Positions 1-6,440 of a DNA stretch of 7,042 nt are shown one piece after another. Source of the DNA: a bacterium (GTDB lineage: Bacteria; JAHJDO01); the NCBI GenBank assembly GCA_030631525.1, contig DAOVKY010000036.1, positions 1 through 7,042 on the forward strand. The letters run 5' to 3'. The notes beneath the pieces were generated by a model, which saw only the letters and a program-made list of their open reading frames with translations, had not been told where the DNA came from and ran no database searches. The first letter of the stretch is position 1. The number at the start of each line of letters is the position of its first letter. A program made the position numbers and the translations under genes.

Positions 1-1
1 A

Positions 2-919
2 ATCATTGAAAGATACGTTACATTCGGTGGGGTGGGAACCATGTATTCAAAGCTTAAAAAAATACCGCTTATACTTGAAGTGAACAGTCCTCATACCGAA
101 GAGCTTATATGGAGATATAACATTAGATGCAGAATGATTGTTAACGCACTCAGGTTCTGGAGAAATGTTCAATTCAGACAGGCAAAAAAGGTTATAGCTA
201 CTTCGCTTACGGTTGTCCCTGAACATGCCCGCCTGAAAACCGAGCAGGTCAGATGGGCGGCGAATACGGATATGTTCAGTCCGGAACTGAGAAATACAGG
301 CAAAGCCAATAATATTAGAAAGACATACAATTTAGAGAACAAGTTTACAGTAGTGTTTGCAGGCACATTTAGAAAGTGGCATGGAGCGCTTGATCTCCCG
401 GAAATTGTCAGGACTGTAATTAGTAAAGACAAGAATGTGCAGTTCCTCTTTGTTGGCGGAGGAGAGTGTCTGGATGAGGTAAAAGCTAAAATCAAAGATA
501 TGCGTTTGAGTCAGTACGTGGTTTTTGCCGGCACCCAGAAATACGAAATGATGCCATACTTTATGGCAATATCTGATGCAGGCATTGCGCCTTACAATGC
601 AGCATATTATAAGCCATTAAAAGATTTCGGATTCTTCTGGTCTCCTCTCAAGATATTTGAATATATGGCATCGGGAATTTCTGTTATTACTGTTTCTTAT
701 GATCCTCTCCCGGAGATTGTTATCAACGGAGAAACAGGTTTTATAACACTTGCTGAAGATCCCTCTAAAATAGCAGAGGCAATCATTGCTCTTGCCAAGA
801 ATCCTCTTAATGCTTCAAGCATGGGTAAAAAGGCAAGAGAATTTGCAGAGAATAATTACACATGGAAGCTTCATGTTAATAATTTGGATAAAATAATAAA
901 AACAATAATTAAGAGTTAA
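2..919 (+). CDS. GT4-family glycosyltransferase, 5'-truncated by window edge
   Basis: Retaining GT-B glycosyltransferase of the GT4 (glycosyl transferases group 1) family, expected to move a sugar from a nucleotide-sugar donor to a polysaccharide or lipid-linked acceptor at the cytoplasmic face of the membrane. A GTG at base 32 could be called as a start, but the frame is open to base 2. The residues before it (IIERYVTFGG) continue smoothly into PLILEVNSP, the usual end of the GT4 N-terminal domain, so the gene begins outside the window; 305 residues are visible. Counting from base 2, AGTFRKWHG (120-128) opens the donor-binding domain, VGGG follows near 151-154, SPLKIFEYMASG (214-225) is the nucleotide-sugar loop with the conserved Glu220, and PEIV..NGETG follows. 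There is no signal peptide or membrane segment in the visible part. It lies 2 bases before another GT4 gene, so they are co-transcribed. Family is sure; donor and acceptor sugars cannot be read from sequence. Confidence 0.9.
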   Translation: MIERYVTFGGVGTMYSKLKKIPLILEVNSPHTEELIWRYNIRCRMIVNALRFWRNVQFRQAKKVIATSLTVVPEHARLKTEQVRWAANTDMFSPELRNTGKANNIRKTYNLENKFTVVFAGTFRKWHGALDLPEIVRTVISKDKNVQFLFVGGGECLDEVKAKIKDMRLSQYVVFAGTQKYEMMPYFMAISDAGIAPYNAAYYKPLKDFGFFWSPLKIFEYMASGISVITVSYDPLPEIVINGETGFITLAEDPSKIAEAIIALAKNPLNASSMGKKAREFAENNYTWKLHVNNLDKIIKTIIKS

Positions 920-921
920 TT

Positions 922-2019
922 TTGAATATTGCGATTGATGCCAGAATGATTTTGCACTCAGGAATTGGTACCTATACAAGAAATCTGGTTACAAATATCC
1001 TAGATATTGATAAGTCTAACACTTATATTCTGTTAGGCAAAAAGGAAGAGCTTTCTAAATATGCAAAAAAACGCAATGTTTGTGTAAAGGAATTTCATTC
1101 GCCAATTTATAGTATAAGTGAGCAAGCTATTGAGCCTTTAAAACTCTGGAATACCGAATTTCTGCATTGCCCGCATTACAATATCCCTGTTATATATGAG
1201 GGAGAAATGATAGTTACCGTTCATGACCTGATACATCTTATTTTTCCTCAGTTCCTCAAGCACAGAGCTGCATATTTTTATGCTAAGTCATTGTTTAAGC
1301 TGATGGCTATAAGAACAAAAAAGATAATAGCTGTATCTGAAAACACAAAGGCTGATATAGTAAATTATTTAGGCGTAAAAGAAGATAAGGTTGTTGTAAT
1401 CTATAACGGAGTCTCTGAAATCTTTAAGAAAGACGCTCCTCAAGAAGAATGTGCAAAGCTGAGGCATAAACTAAACCTGCACGCAAAATACATACTTAAT
1501 GTAAGCAATATGAAGAAACATAAAAATATTGAGATACTTATTGAAGCATATTCAAAACTCAGAAAAAAAGGTATAGAGCAAAAACTTCTTCTGGTTGGAG
1601 GGAAAAAAGAGAGAGTTGAAGAACTGCAGATTTATGCAGAGCAGCTTAATGTGGCTGAAGATGTAATTTCCCTTCAGAATATAGATTTTGAGGATTTACC
1701 GCTTCTTTACAAGATATGTGATGTGTTTGTTTTTCCCTCTCTTTATGAGGGATTTGGCTTGCCGCTTGTAGAAGCAATGGCAAGCAGAGTGCCCATTGTA
1801 ACATCTAATGTATCCTCAATGCCTGAAGTTGTTGGTAATGCAGGTATAACTGTAGAGCCTAACGATGCAGATTCTCTGGCTGAAGCAATAGAAAAAATTA
1901 TTTCTGATAGCAAGTTGAGGGAGAATATGATAAAGATTGGCATAAAGCAAATAGAGAAATTCAAATGGCAAAATACTGCAAAAAAAACATTAGAAGTCTA
2001 TAAAGAAGAATTTGTTTAA
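922..2019 (+). CDS. GT4-family glycosyltransferase (mannosyltransferase-like)
   Basis: Complete 365-residue GT4 glycosyltransferase, the normal length for the family. The start is a TTG 2 bases after the previous stop. It is preferred because the product then begins MNIAIDARMI..GIGTYTRNL, the typical N-terminus of this subfamily. The SD is weak (AAGAG at 911-915, inside the end of the previous gene), which suggests translational coupling. VTVHDLIHL (98-106) is the acceptor-side motif, VSNMKKHKNIEILIEAY (194-210) is the start of the C-terminal Rossmann domain, and the E-x7-E donor motif is in YEGFGLPLVEAM (Glu276 and Glu284). These resemble mannosyl- or rhamnosyltransferases of O-antigen and exopolysaccharide synthesis; the precise sugar is inference. 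It is a cytoplasmic or peripheral membrane protein with no predicted signal. A Trm112-like gene follows after 21 bases with its own strong SD. Confidence 0.93.
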   Translation: MNIAIDARMILHSGIGTYTRNLVTNILDIDKSNTYILLGKKEELSKYAKKRNVCVKEFHSPIYSISEQAIEPLKLWNTEFLHCPHYNIPVIYEGEMIVTVHDLIHLIFPQFLKHRAAYFYAKSLFKLMAIRTKKIIAVSENTKADIVNYLGVKEDKVVVIYNGVSEIFKKDAPQEECAKLRHKLNLHAKYILNVSNMKKHKNIEILIEAYSKLRKKGIEQKLLLVGGKKERVEELQIYAEQLNVAEDVISLQNIDFEDLPLLYKICDVFVFPSLYEGFGLPLVEAMASRVPIVTSNVSSMPEVVGNAGITVEPNDADSLAEAIEKIISDSKLRENMIKIGIKQIEKFKWQNTAKKTLEVYKEEFV

Positions 2020-2025
2020 CAGATA

Positions 2026-2033
2026 AAAGGAGA
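2026..2033 (+). promoter_or_regulatory. Ribosome binding site of the Trm112-like gene
   Basis: AAAGGAGA ends 7 bases before the ATG at 2041. It is the strongest SD on the plus strand of the window and supports the 56-codon reading frame downstream as a real gene although it is short. Confidence 0.8.
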
Positions 2034-2040
2034 GAATATT

Positions 2041-2211
2041 ATGGCTATAGACAAAGAGCTTCTGGACATCTTAGCGTGTCCAAAATGCAAAGGGGATATA
2101 AGGCTTGAAGACGAGGATAAGCTTGTATGCGACGCTTGCAAGAAATACTATCCGATAAAAGAAGGTATCCCTGTCATGATGATTGATGAAGCAGTAGATT
2201 ATCCCCTGTAA
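2041..2211 (+). CDS. Trm112/YcaR-family small zinc-binding protein
   Basis: A 56-residue protein beginning MAIDKELLDILACPKCKG, which matches the Trm112p-like/UPF0434 (YcaR) family in length and layout. Two CxxC pairs (Cys13/Cys16 and Cys30/Cys33) should bind one zinc ion, and the YYPIKEGIPVMM segment (36-47) is the conserved C-terminal strand of the family. In eukaryotes and archaea Trm112 activates methyltransferases that act on translation components. The role of the short bacterial members is less clear, and they are often encoded beside envelope-sugar or lipid A genes, as here after two glycosyltransferases. The start is fixed by the SD at 2026-2033. Its last 13 bases overlap the 3' end of the minus-strand URO-D-like gene. 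Family call is firm; partner and function are not known from sequence. Confidence 0.9.
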   Translation: MAIDKELLDILACPKCKGDIRLEDEDKLVCDACKKYYPIKEGIPVMMIDEAVDYPL

Positions 2212-3257
2212 TGTTTTATTTTTTCAATGGGGTAACCTCCCCATTCCTGTGCTGTTTCAATCATTGCCACAAGATTCTCTGGCGGAACAGCAGAGCTAAT
2301 GGTATTAGCTGAAGAGAGAATATGTCTCCCGCCGGGAGATACACTGGCTATGCATTCTTTGGTTGCCTGGGCAACCTGTCCCGACGATCCTCGGACAAGA
2401 AGATCAACATCAATGCTGCCCATAACACAAATATTGTATTGTTTTTTAATAATAGCAAGATCCATTCCGGCAGTTGCCTGTAACGGTCCCAGGGCATCAA
2501 TACCTGTCCCAACTATCATATCTAATATCTTCTGAATATTCCCATCAGTATGCTTGATACAGTAAGCGCCGGCATTTTTAATCTCTCTTACAACCGTACG
2601 AAATCCAGGCAGGATGAAGTGCTCAAAATCTGCCGGAGACATAATCGTACCTGTGTTTCCAGCGTAGTCGTCACCCAGTAGAATAATCTCTACTCCTTCC
2701 CTGATTACCCTGCGGTATAATTCAACATGATACTCCATAGTTATCTTTGAAAGCTTTCTGACCAGATTAGGGTTAAGTTTGTAGTCAACAAGGAGATTCT
2801 CAAGACCACCTCTTAAATACTGTGAAGGAGCAAACACAGCCTCGCCAACAAAGATTATTGCCTTCTTGTCCTTAAACCGATTGACCACTTCCCTTACTGA
2901 ATTCAAAATAGCGGAGTCGTTTGGATCCGGAGGGGTATAGGAAATCAAATCTTTCTCAGATTGAATGCGTATGGGAGGAATCACAAGGGGTATAGCTTCT
3001 TCGGTAAACTGCTGCATGGCTCCCCATTTGTCCTGAAAAATCTTCTTTGACTTATCAATCCAGTTAATTTGTGGATTGACCACTCCTGCAAATGAACAGA
3101 CTGCATCATAATAGCCGGATTGTTCAATAAAATCATAGTACGAACTGCCAGGATAAAGAGCCTGGAAAACCTTTGGGTCAACCCATAATTCTACAAGCGG
3201 AACCCTATCTGGAATTTTGCCTTCCAAAATGCTAAATAGCCGTTCCCGAGAATTCAT
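2199..3257 (-). CDS. URO-D-superfamily protein (MtaA/CmuA-like, zinc Cys ligands missing)
   Basis: A 352-residue TIM-barrel protein of the uroporphyrinogen decarboxylase superfamily, the branch containing MtaA/CmuA corrinoid methyltransferases. It starts MNSRERLFSILEGKIPDRVP, the usual N-terminus of that branch. It is not heme-pathway UroD, because the substrate-binding Arg motif (RQAGR) is absent. Conserved blocks include GDDYAG (195-200), KHTDGN (235-240), GSIDV (280-284), HILSSANTI (312-320) and PPENLVAM (325-332). Zn-dependent members carry H-x-C here and a Cys in the block near 316-318. This protein has His236-Thr-Asp238 and SSAN, so the thiol-activating zinc site looks lost or changed, and methyl transfer to a thiol should not be assumed. 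It is the last gene of the four-gene operon. Its SD AGAGGAAA (3263-3270) shares one A with the stop of the gene before it, and 12 bases separate the two genes. No corrinoid protein is encoded nearby. Substrate unknown. Confidence 0.85.
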   Translation of the reverse strand: MNSRERLFSILEGKIPDRVPLVELWVDPKVFQALYPGSSYYDFIEQSGYYDAVCSFAGVVNPQINWIDKSKKIFQDKWGAMQQFTEEAIPLVIPPIRIQSEKDLISYTPPDPNDSAILNSVREVVNRFKDKKAIIFVGEAVFAPSQYLRGGLENLLVDYKLNPNLVRKLSKITMEYHVELYRRVIREGVEIILLGDDYAGNTGTIMSPADFEHFILPGFRTVVREIKNAGAYCIKHTDGNIQKILDMIVGTGIDALGPLQATAGMDLAIIKKQYNICVMGSIDVDLLVRGSSGQVAQATKECIASVSPGGRHILSSANTISSAVPPENLVAMIETAQEWGGYPIEKIKHYRG

Positions 3258-3269
3258 TTAAATTTCCTC

Positions 3270-4307
3270 TTATAATTTTATAACTTTTTCTGTTCTGGCT
3301 GATTTATAACAGGCCAAACCAACTTTTTGGCTCCATATGCCATCTTCGCCTGAAATAGAAGGTTCTGTATCGTTTATAATACAATCCGAGAAATGCTCTA
3401 CTTCTGCTTTGTAAGTATTAACTGGTTCTGTTTTTATTATTTTCCCAGAGGCAACAGGTTCTCTTTGTTGGTCTGCATCGTATTGTTTCCCTTCTTCAAT
3501 ATAGGAAATAGCTTCTCCTTCATCGCCCTGTCCTATTGTGCCTTTGCACAGAATGCTTCCTTTTGTTCCATAGATTTCCAGCATATTCTTTGATGAATTA
3601 TCAGGTATACTAAAGCAATTATCAACAACACCCTGTGCACCATTTTTAAATCGTATCATTACAACTGCAGTGTCTTCAACTTCATATTTCTGAATTAAAT
3701 TGCCAGTAAAACAGGAAACTTCTGCTACTTTGTCATCCATTATAAACTCCAGAAGATCAATACAGTGTGTTCCCATATCTATAAGAGAGCCGCCGCCGCC
3801 AAATTCTTTTTTTTGTCTCCATGCGCCTTCTATCTCCGGATACCAGCATGACAATTGCGCTCTAGCCATAACAATCCTTCCAAGCAAGCCCTGTTGTACC
3901 ATATCCTTGATCCTTGTATGAATCGTATGAAATCTCATCATATATCCAAGGCCAAGTTTCACGTTTGCCTTTCTGCAAACCTCAATCATTTTTTCGCATT
4001 CTTCAACAGTCATTGCCATGGATTTCTCGCATAATATATGCTTTCCCTTATTAGCTGCTGCCATTGTTTGTCTGCAATGCAGATTAACAGGAGTAGCTAT
4101 ATATACAGCCTGAACATTTTCATCATTCAGCAATTCTTCTTCTTTTGTATATGCTTTAACTTTATACTCATCAGCTATTTCCTTCACAATTTTTTTATCA
4201 ATGTCCATTACAGCAACAAGTTTTGCATTGTTAGCTTTTGCAATTCCTTCAGGTATGGTTCTTCTTCTTGCTATGCCTCCTGCTCCAATTACTCCCCATT
4301 TGACCAT
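3270..4307 (-). CDS. Gfo/Idh/MocA-family NAD(P)-dependent oxidoreductase
   Basis: A 345-residue member of the glucose-fructose oxidoreductase/inositol dehydrogenase family, which oxidises or reduces hydroxyls of sugars, inositols and related polyols with NAD(H) or NADP(H) in the cytoplasm. The N-terminal Rossmann fold has the dinucleotide motif GVIGAGGIA (5-13), an acidic residue at the end of the second strand (VAVMDID, 31-37) that favours NAD, and ATPVNLH (71-77). CEKSMAMT (93-100) is the family EKP motif with Pro replaced by Ser; the catalytic Lys95 is kept. The C-terminal domain has GGGSLIDMGTHCIDLLEF (171-188), whose Asp177 and His181 match the usual active-site pair. SD AAAGGAGA (4316-4323) shares its first A with the E1 beta stop. 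Third gene of the operon. It probably makes or consumes a keto-sugar or keto-acid intermediate for its neighbours; this is inference. Confidence 0.9.
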   Translation of the reverse strand: MVKWGVIGAGGIARRRTIPEGIAKANNAKLVAVMDIDKKIVKEIADEYKVKAYTKEEELLNDENVQAVYIATPVNLHCRQTMAAANKGKHILCEKSMAMTVEECEKMIEVCRKANVKLGLGYMMRFHTIHTRIKDMVQQGLLGRIVMARAQLSCWYPEIEGAWRQKKEFGGGGSLIDMGTHCIDLLEFIMDDKVAEVSCFTGNLIQKYEVEDTAVVMIRFKNGAQGVVDNCFSIPDNSSKNMLEIYGTKGSILCKGTIGQGDEGEAISYIEEGKQYDADQQREPVASGKIIKTEPVNTYKAEVEHFSDCIINDTEPSISGEDGIWSQKVGLACYKSARTEKVIKL

Positions 4308-4322
4308 AATTTTAGTCTCCTT

Positions 4323-5291
4323 TTAAACCATCTCTTTTACAAATTTAATTATATCCTCTTTTTGAGGTGTGCATGCTTTCTCCAGTGTTGGAGCAAAAGG
4401 CATTGGAATACTTTTGCCACCGAGAACACGCGGTGCTCCGTCAAGATAATCAAATGCTTTCTCTACAACCTGTCTTACTATTTCTGCGCCAACTCCTGCT
4501 ATTGTAGGAGCTTCATGAACAACAAGCAATCTGGAGGTCTTTTTAACTGATTCCAGAATCGTATCTATATCAAGTGGAACCAATGTTTTTGGATCAATAA
4601 CCTCTATACTGATGTTACCAGCAAGCTCTTTTGCTGCTTCCAATGCTTTATGAATCATGAGAGATGTGGCAACAATGGTAATGTCTTTTCCCTCTTGCTT
4701 TACCTCTGCCTTTCCAAACGGCACTGTCCATTCTCCTTCAGGAACATTATCTTTCATATTATAAAGAAGCCTGTGTTCCAGAAATATTACTGGATTGTCG
4801 TCTCTAATCGCTGTTTTCAAAAGACCTTTTGCATCATATACAGTAGCAGGCATAACCACTTTAAGCCCTGGTGTATGCACAAACCATGCTTCCAGACTCT
4901 GTGAATGCTGGGCTGCTTCTGCAGTACCGCTTCCACCCTGCGCCCGTATAACCAGGGGCATTTTTAAATTTCCGCCTGACATATAACGCAGCTTTGCTGC
5001 CTGATTTACTACCTGATCCATGCAGCAGGTTATAAAATCTATGTACATTATTTCAGCTACGGGTCTTAGCCCTGTCATTGCAGCACCAACTGCAGTTCCC
5101 ACTATTGCATCTTCTGATATGGGAGTTTGCCGGACTCTTTTTTCACCAAACTTTTCCCAAAGCCCCTTTTCCACTCCAAAGACTCCGCCGAACGAGCCTA
5201 TGTCTTCCCCTATGAGGAAAACATTCTCATCTCTTTCCATCTCTTCTCTTAAAGCTTCATTTAAAGCATCAAGATATGTTAATTCTCTCAT
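4323..5291 (-). CDS. ThDP-dependent 2-oxo acid/acetoin dehydrogenase E1 component, beta subunit
   Basis: Beta half of the alpha2-beta2 ThDP-dependent E1 of pyruvate, acetoin or branched-chain 2-oxo acid dehydrogenases; 322 residues, the standard length. The frame is open to an ATG at 5330, but the ATG at 5291 is chosen because a near-perfect SD (AAGGAGGTG, 5300-5308) precedes it and the product then starts MRELTYLDALNEAL as in relatives. Visible landmarks are GEDIGSFGGVF (28-38), TPISE (56-60, with the Glu that activates the ThDP aminopyrimidine), MYIDF (82-86), HSQSLEAWFVHTPGLKVVMP (129-148, with the active-site His129), EVIDPKTLVPLD (230-241), HEAPTIAGVGAEI (259-271) and a C-terminal PMPFAPTLEKACTP. 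All expected catalytic residues are present. It lies 16 bases after E1 alpha and is surely its partner. The closest resemblance is to acetoin dehydrogenase-type E1, but substrate cannot be fixed. Confidence 0.94.
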   Translation of the reverse strand: MRELTYLDALNEALREEMERDENVFLIGEDIGSFGGVFGVEKGLWEKFGEKRVRQTPISEDAIVGTAVGAAMTGLRPVAEIMYIDFITCCMDQVVNQAAKLRYMSGGNLKMPLVIRAQGGSGTAEAAQHSQSLEAWFVHTPGLKVVMPATVYDAKGLLKTAIRDDNPVIFLEHRLLYNMKDNVPEGEWTVPFGKAEVKQEGKDITIVATSLMIHKALEAAKELAGNISIEVIDPKTLVPLDIDTILESVKKTSRLLVVHEAPTIAGVGAEIVRQVVEKAFDYLDGAPRVLGGKSIPMPFAPTLEKACTPQKEDIIKFVKEMV

Positions 5292-5299
5292 ATTACAAA

Positions 5300-5308
5300 C
5301 ACCTCCTT
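5300..5308 (-). promoter_or_regulatory. Ribosome binding site of E1 beta
   Basis: AAGGAGGTG on the minus strand is an almost complete anti-16S match and lies 8 bases before the ATG at 5291. It decides the start of E1 beta against the longer frame from 5330. Its first A is the last base of the E1 alpha TGA stop, so ribosomes ending E1 alpha can restart directly, which suits 1:1 subunit synthesis. Confidence 0.85.
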
Positions 5309-6258
5309 CATGCCCATAAGCCTTCAGCAACTGTCTCTACCCCCGGGACAGAGCTCTTTCTTCCAAATTCTTCTGCCTCATCCAGCATGTTATTGACTTT
5401 TCCCCTAATTTTTTCCATTTCTGTCTTTGTTATTACCTTTTTTCCCAGAAGCCTTTTCTCAAAACGTGGAATTGGATCCTTCTTTTTCCATTCCATAACC
5501 TCATCCTGCGGCCTTGTATCAGGTATTACCATACAGTGTGGATGGTGCCTGAATGATTTACACTCTATTAAAGTTGGTCCCTTGCCTGCTCTAGCACGTT
5601 TTACTGCTTCATCTACTGTATCATAGACTTTTTCCACGTCATTCCCGTCTATTACCTTCCCGGGTATTCCATAAGCAGAAGCCCTGTCTCCGATATTTTC
5701 TATTGGTAAACTGTAGTTTATATAAGTGGTTGCAGCCCACAAATTATTTTCGCATATATAAACAACGGGCAGTTTCCACAAAGAAGCTAAATTCAGGGAT
5801 TCATGAAATGTTCCACGCGCAGCCGCTCCTTCAGCAAAGAAACAAAGAGTTACCTGTCCTGAATCTCTGTATTGTCCGGATAGCGCTGAACCAAGAGCAA
5901 TAGGAAGACCGCCGCCTACAATGCCGTTTCCTCCCAATAGACCCTCCTCTATACTGAAGATATGCATGGAGCCGCCTCTTGCCTTGCTGTAGCCGGTTTC
6001 TCTTCCCATAAGTTCAGCCATCATACGTTTCAAGTCAGCTCCTTTGGCAATACAGTGTCCATGTCCGCGATGAGTGCTTACAACATAATCGTCCTCTTCT
6101 GCTGTAGCACAAGCCCCAACAGCAATTGCCTCTTCTCCTATATAGTGATGGAGCGCGCCGACTATTAAACCCTCTCGAAAAAGCTTCATTGTCCTTTCTT
6201 CAAAGAAGCGTATTCTATACATTAAATCAAGCAGTTCAATTGATTTTTTCCTGTTCAT
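5308..6258 (-). CDS. ThDP-dependent 2-oxo acid/acetoin dehydrogenase E1 component, alpha subunit
   Basis: Alpha half of the E1 heterotetramer, 316 residues, near the usual length of acetoin-dehydrogenase-type alpha subunits. Motifs in order: MYRIRFFEERTMKLF (13-27), LHHYIGEEAIAVG (36-48), STHRGHGHCIAKGAD (61-75), RGGSMHIF (94-101), FHESLNLASLWKLPVVYICE (151-170) leading into Asn171-Asn172, YGIPG.VIDGNDV (196-208), GPTLIE (227-232) and HHPHC (238-242), the site of the active-site His. The ThDP/Mg motif, normally GDG about 28 residues before NN, reads Ala142-Glu143-Gly144, so the usual Mg ligand Asp is Glu. The fold and the rest of the site are intact, so the gene does not look dead. SD AGAGGAGAGGA lies at 6265-6275. 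It is the first gene of the four-gene operon. Lipoyl E2 and E3 genes are not adjacent, so the enzyme either uses an E2 encoded elsewhere or works alone. Confidence 0.93.
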   Translation of the reverse strand: MNRKKSIELLDLMYRIRFFEERTMKLFREGLIVGALHHYIGEEAIAVGACATAEEDDYVVSTHRGHGHCIAKGADLKRMMAELMGRETGYSKARGGSMHIFSIEEGLLGGNGIVGGGLPIALGSALSGQYRDSGQVTLCFFAEGAAARGTFHESLNLASLWKLPVVYICENNLWAATTYINYSLPIENIGDRASAYGIPGKVIDGNDVEKVYDTVDEAVKRARAGKGPTLIECKSFRHHPHCMVIPDTRPQDEVMEWKKKDPIPRFEKRLLGKKVITKTEMEKIRGKVNNMLDEAEEFGRKSSVPGVETVAEGLWA

Positions 6259-6264
6259 TATCTA

Positions 6265-6275
6265 TCCTCTCCTCT
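6265..6275 (-). promoter_or_regulatory. Ribosome binding site of E1 alpha
   Basis: AGAGGAGAGGA on the minus strand contains two overlapping GAGG-type SD cores and ends 6 bases before the ATG at 6258. This supports the chosen start and efficient translation of the first operon gene. Confidence 0.7.
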
Positions 6276-6281
6276 TTTTTC

Positions 6282-6310
6282 ATTGTATTTAAATTGCAGG
6301 CAATTAGAAA
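6282..6310 (-). promoter_or_regulatory. Possible promoter of the E1 alpha operon
   Basis: On the minus strand TACAAT (6287-6282) differs from the -10 consensus at one base, and 17 bases upstream TTTCTA (6310-6305) is a poor -35 match. The palindrome at 6292-6305 fills this spacer, the usual place for a repressor operator. A start near 6275 would leave a leader of only about 17 bases, with the SD at its very 5' end, so the call is weak. Confidence 0.25.
6292..6305. promoter_or_regulatory. Perfect palindrome, candidate operator
   Basis: AATTGC-AG-GCAATT, with 6-base arms and a 2-base spacer, lies 33 bases upstream of the E1 alpha start codon. Its size and place suit a dimeric repressor or activator. 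No regulator gene is present in the window, and no family can be named from the site alone. Confidence 0.4.
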
Positions 6311-6314
6311 AGTC

Positions 6315-6336
6315 CTGATTATTGATGTATAATCAG
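6315..6336. repeat. Inverted repeat upstream of E1 alpha
   Basis: CTGATTAT at 6315-6322 and ATAATCAG at 6329-6336 are perfect 8-base arms around a 6-base centre. After one mismatch the symmetry resumes weakly (G6312 with C6339, A6311 with T6340). It could be a second operator site or a small hairpin in the leader; there is no following T-run, so it is not a terminator. Confidence 0.45.
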
Positions 6337-6374
6337 AGCTTATATGTTCTCTCTAACTTGAGTTCGAGCTTATA
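6336..6374. repeat. 9-base direct repeat GAGCTTATA, 30-base period
   Basis: GAGCTTATA occurs at 6336-6344 and again at 6366-6374, exactly 30 bases apart, or close to three helical turns. The first copy abuts the inverted repeat at 6315-6336. The copies could be protein-binding half-sites on one face of the DNA, or chance in AT-rich sequence. Confidence 0.3.
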
Positions 6375-6440
6375 AACTGGCTCCCCCTTCCAGAAACCAA
6401 GCGCATAATTGCATCTGCAACAGTTAAATTCCCAGTCTAC

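Noticed and set aside
32..43. GTG (32) or ATG (41) as the start of the first glycosyltransferase
   Set aside because: The frame is open to the window edge and the upstream residues fit the GT4 N-terminal domain; the visible protein lacks most of that domain.
2226..2245. Stem-loop as an intrinsic terminator for either operon
   Set aside because: The T-run (2214-2224) precedes the stem on the plus strand and reads as A on the minus strand; neither direction has a U-tract after the stem.
2199..3257. Heme-pathway uroporphyrinogen decarboxylase (hemE)
   Set aside because: The N-terminal RQAGR-type substrate motif is missing and the blocks match the methyltransferase-like branch.
4038..4550. 170-codon plus-strand open frame rich in Phe, Tyr, Cys and Ser
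   Set aside because: It is antisense to the oxidoreductase and E1 beta genes, crosses their junction, and has the composition of a shadow of AT-rich coding DNA.
5291..5330. Longer E1 beta starting at ATG 5330
   Set aside because: It would overlap E1 alpha by 23 bases, lacks a good SD, and adds 13 residues not typical of the family; ATG 5291 has a near-perfect SD.
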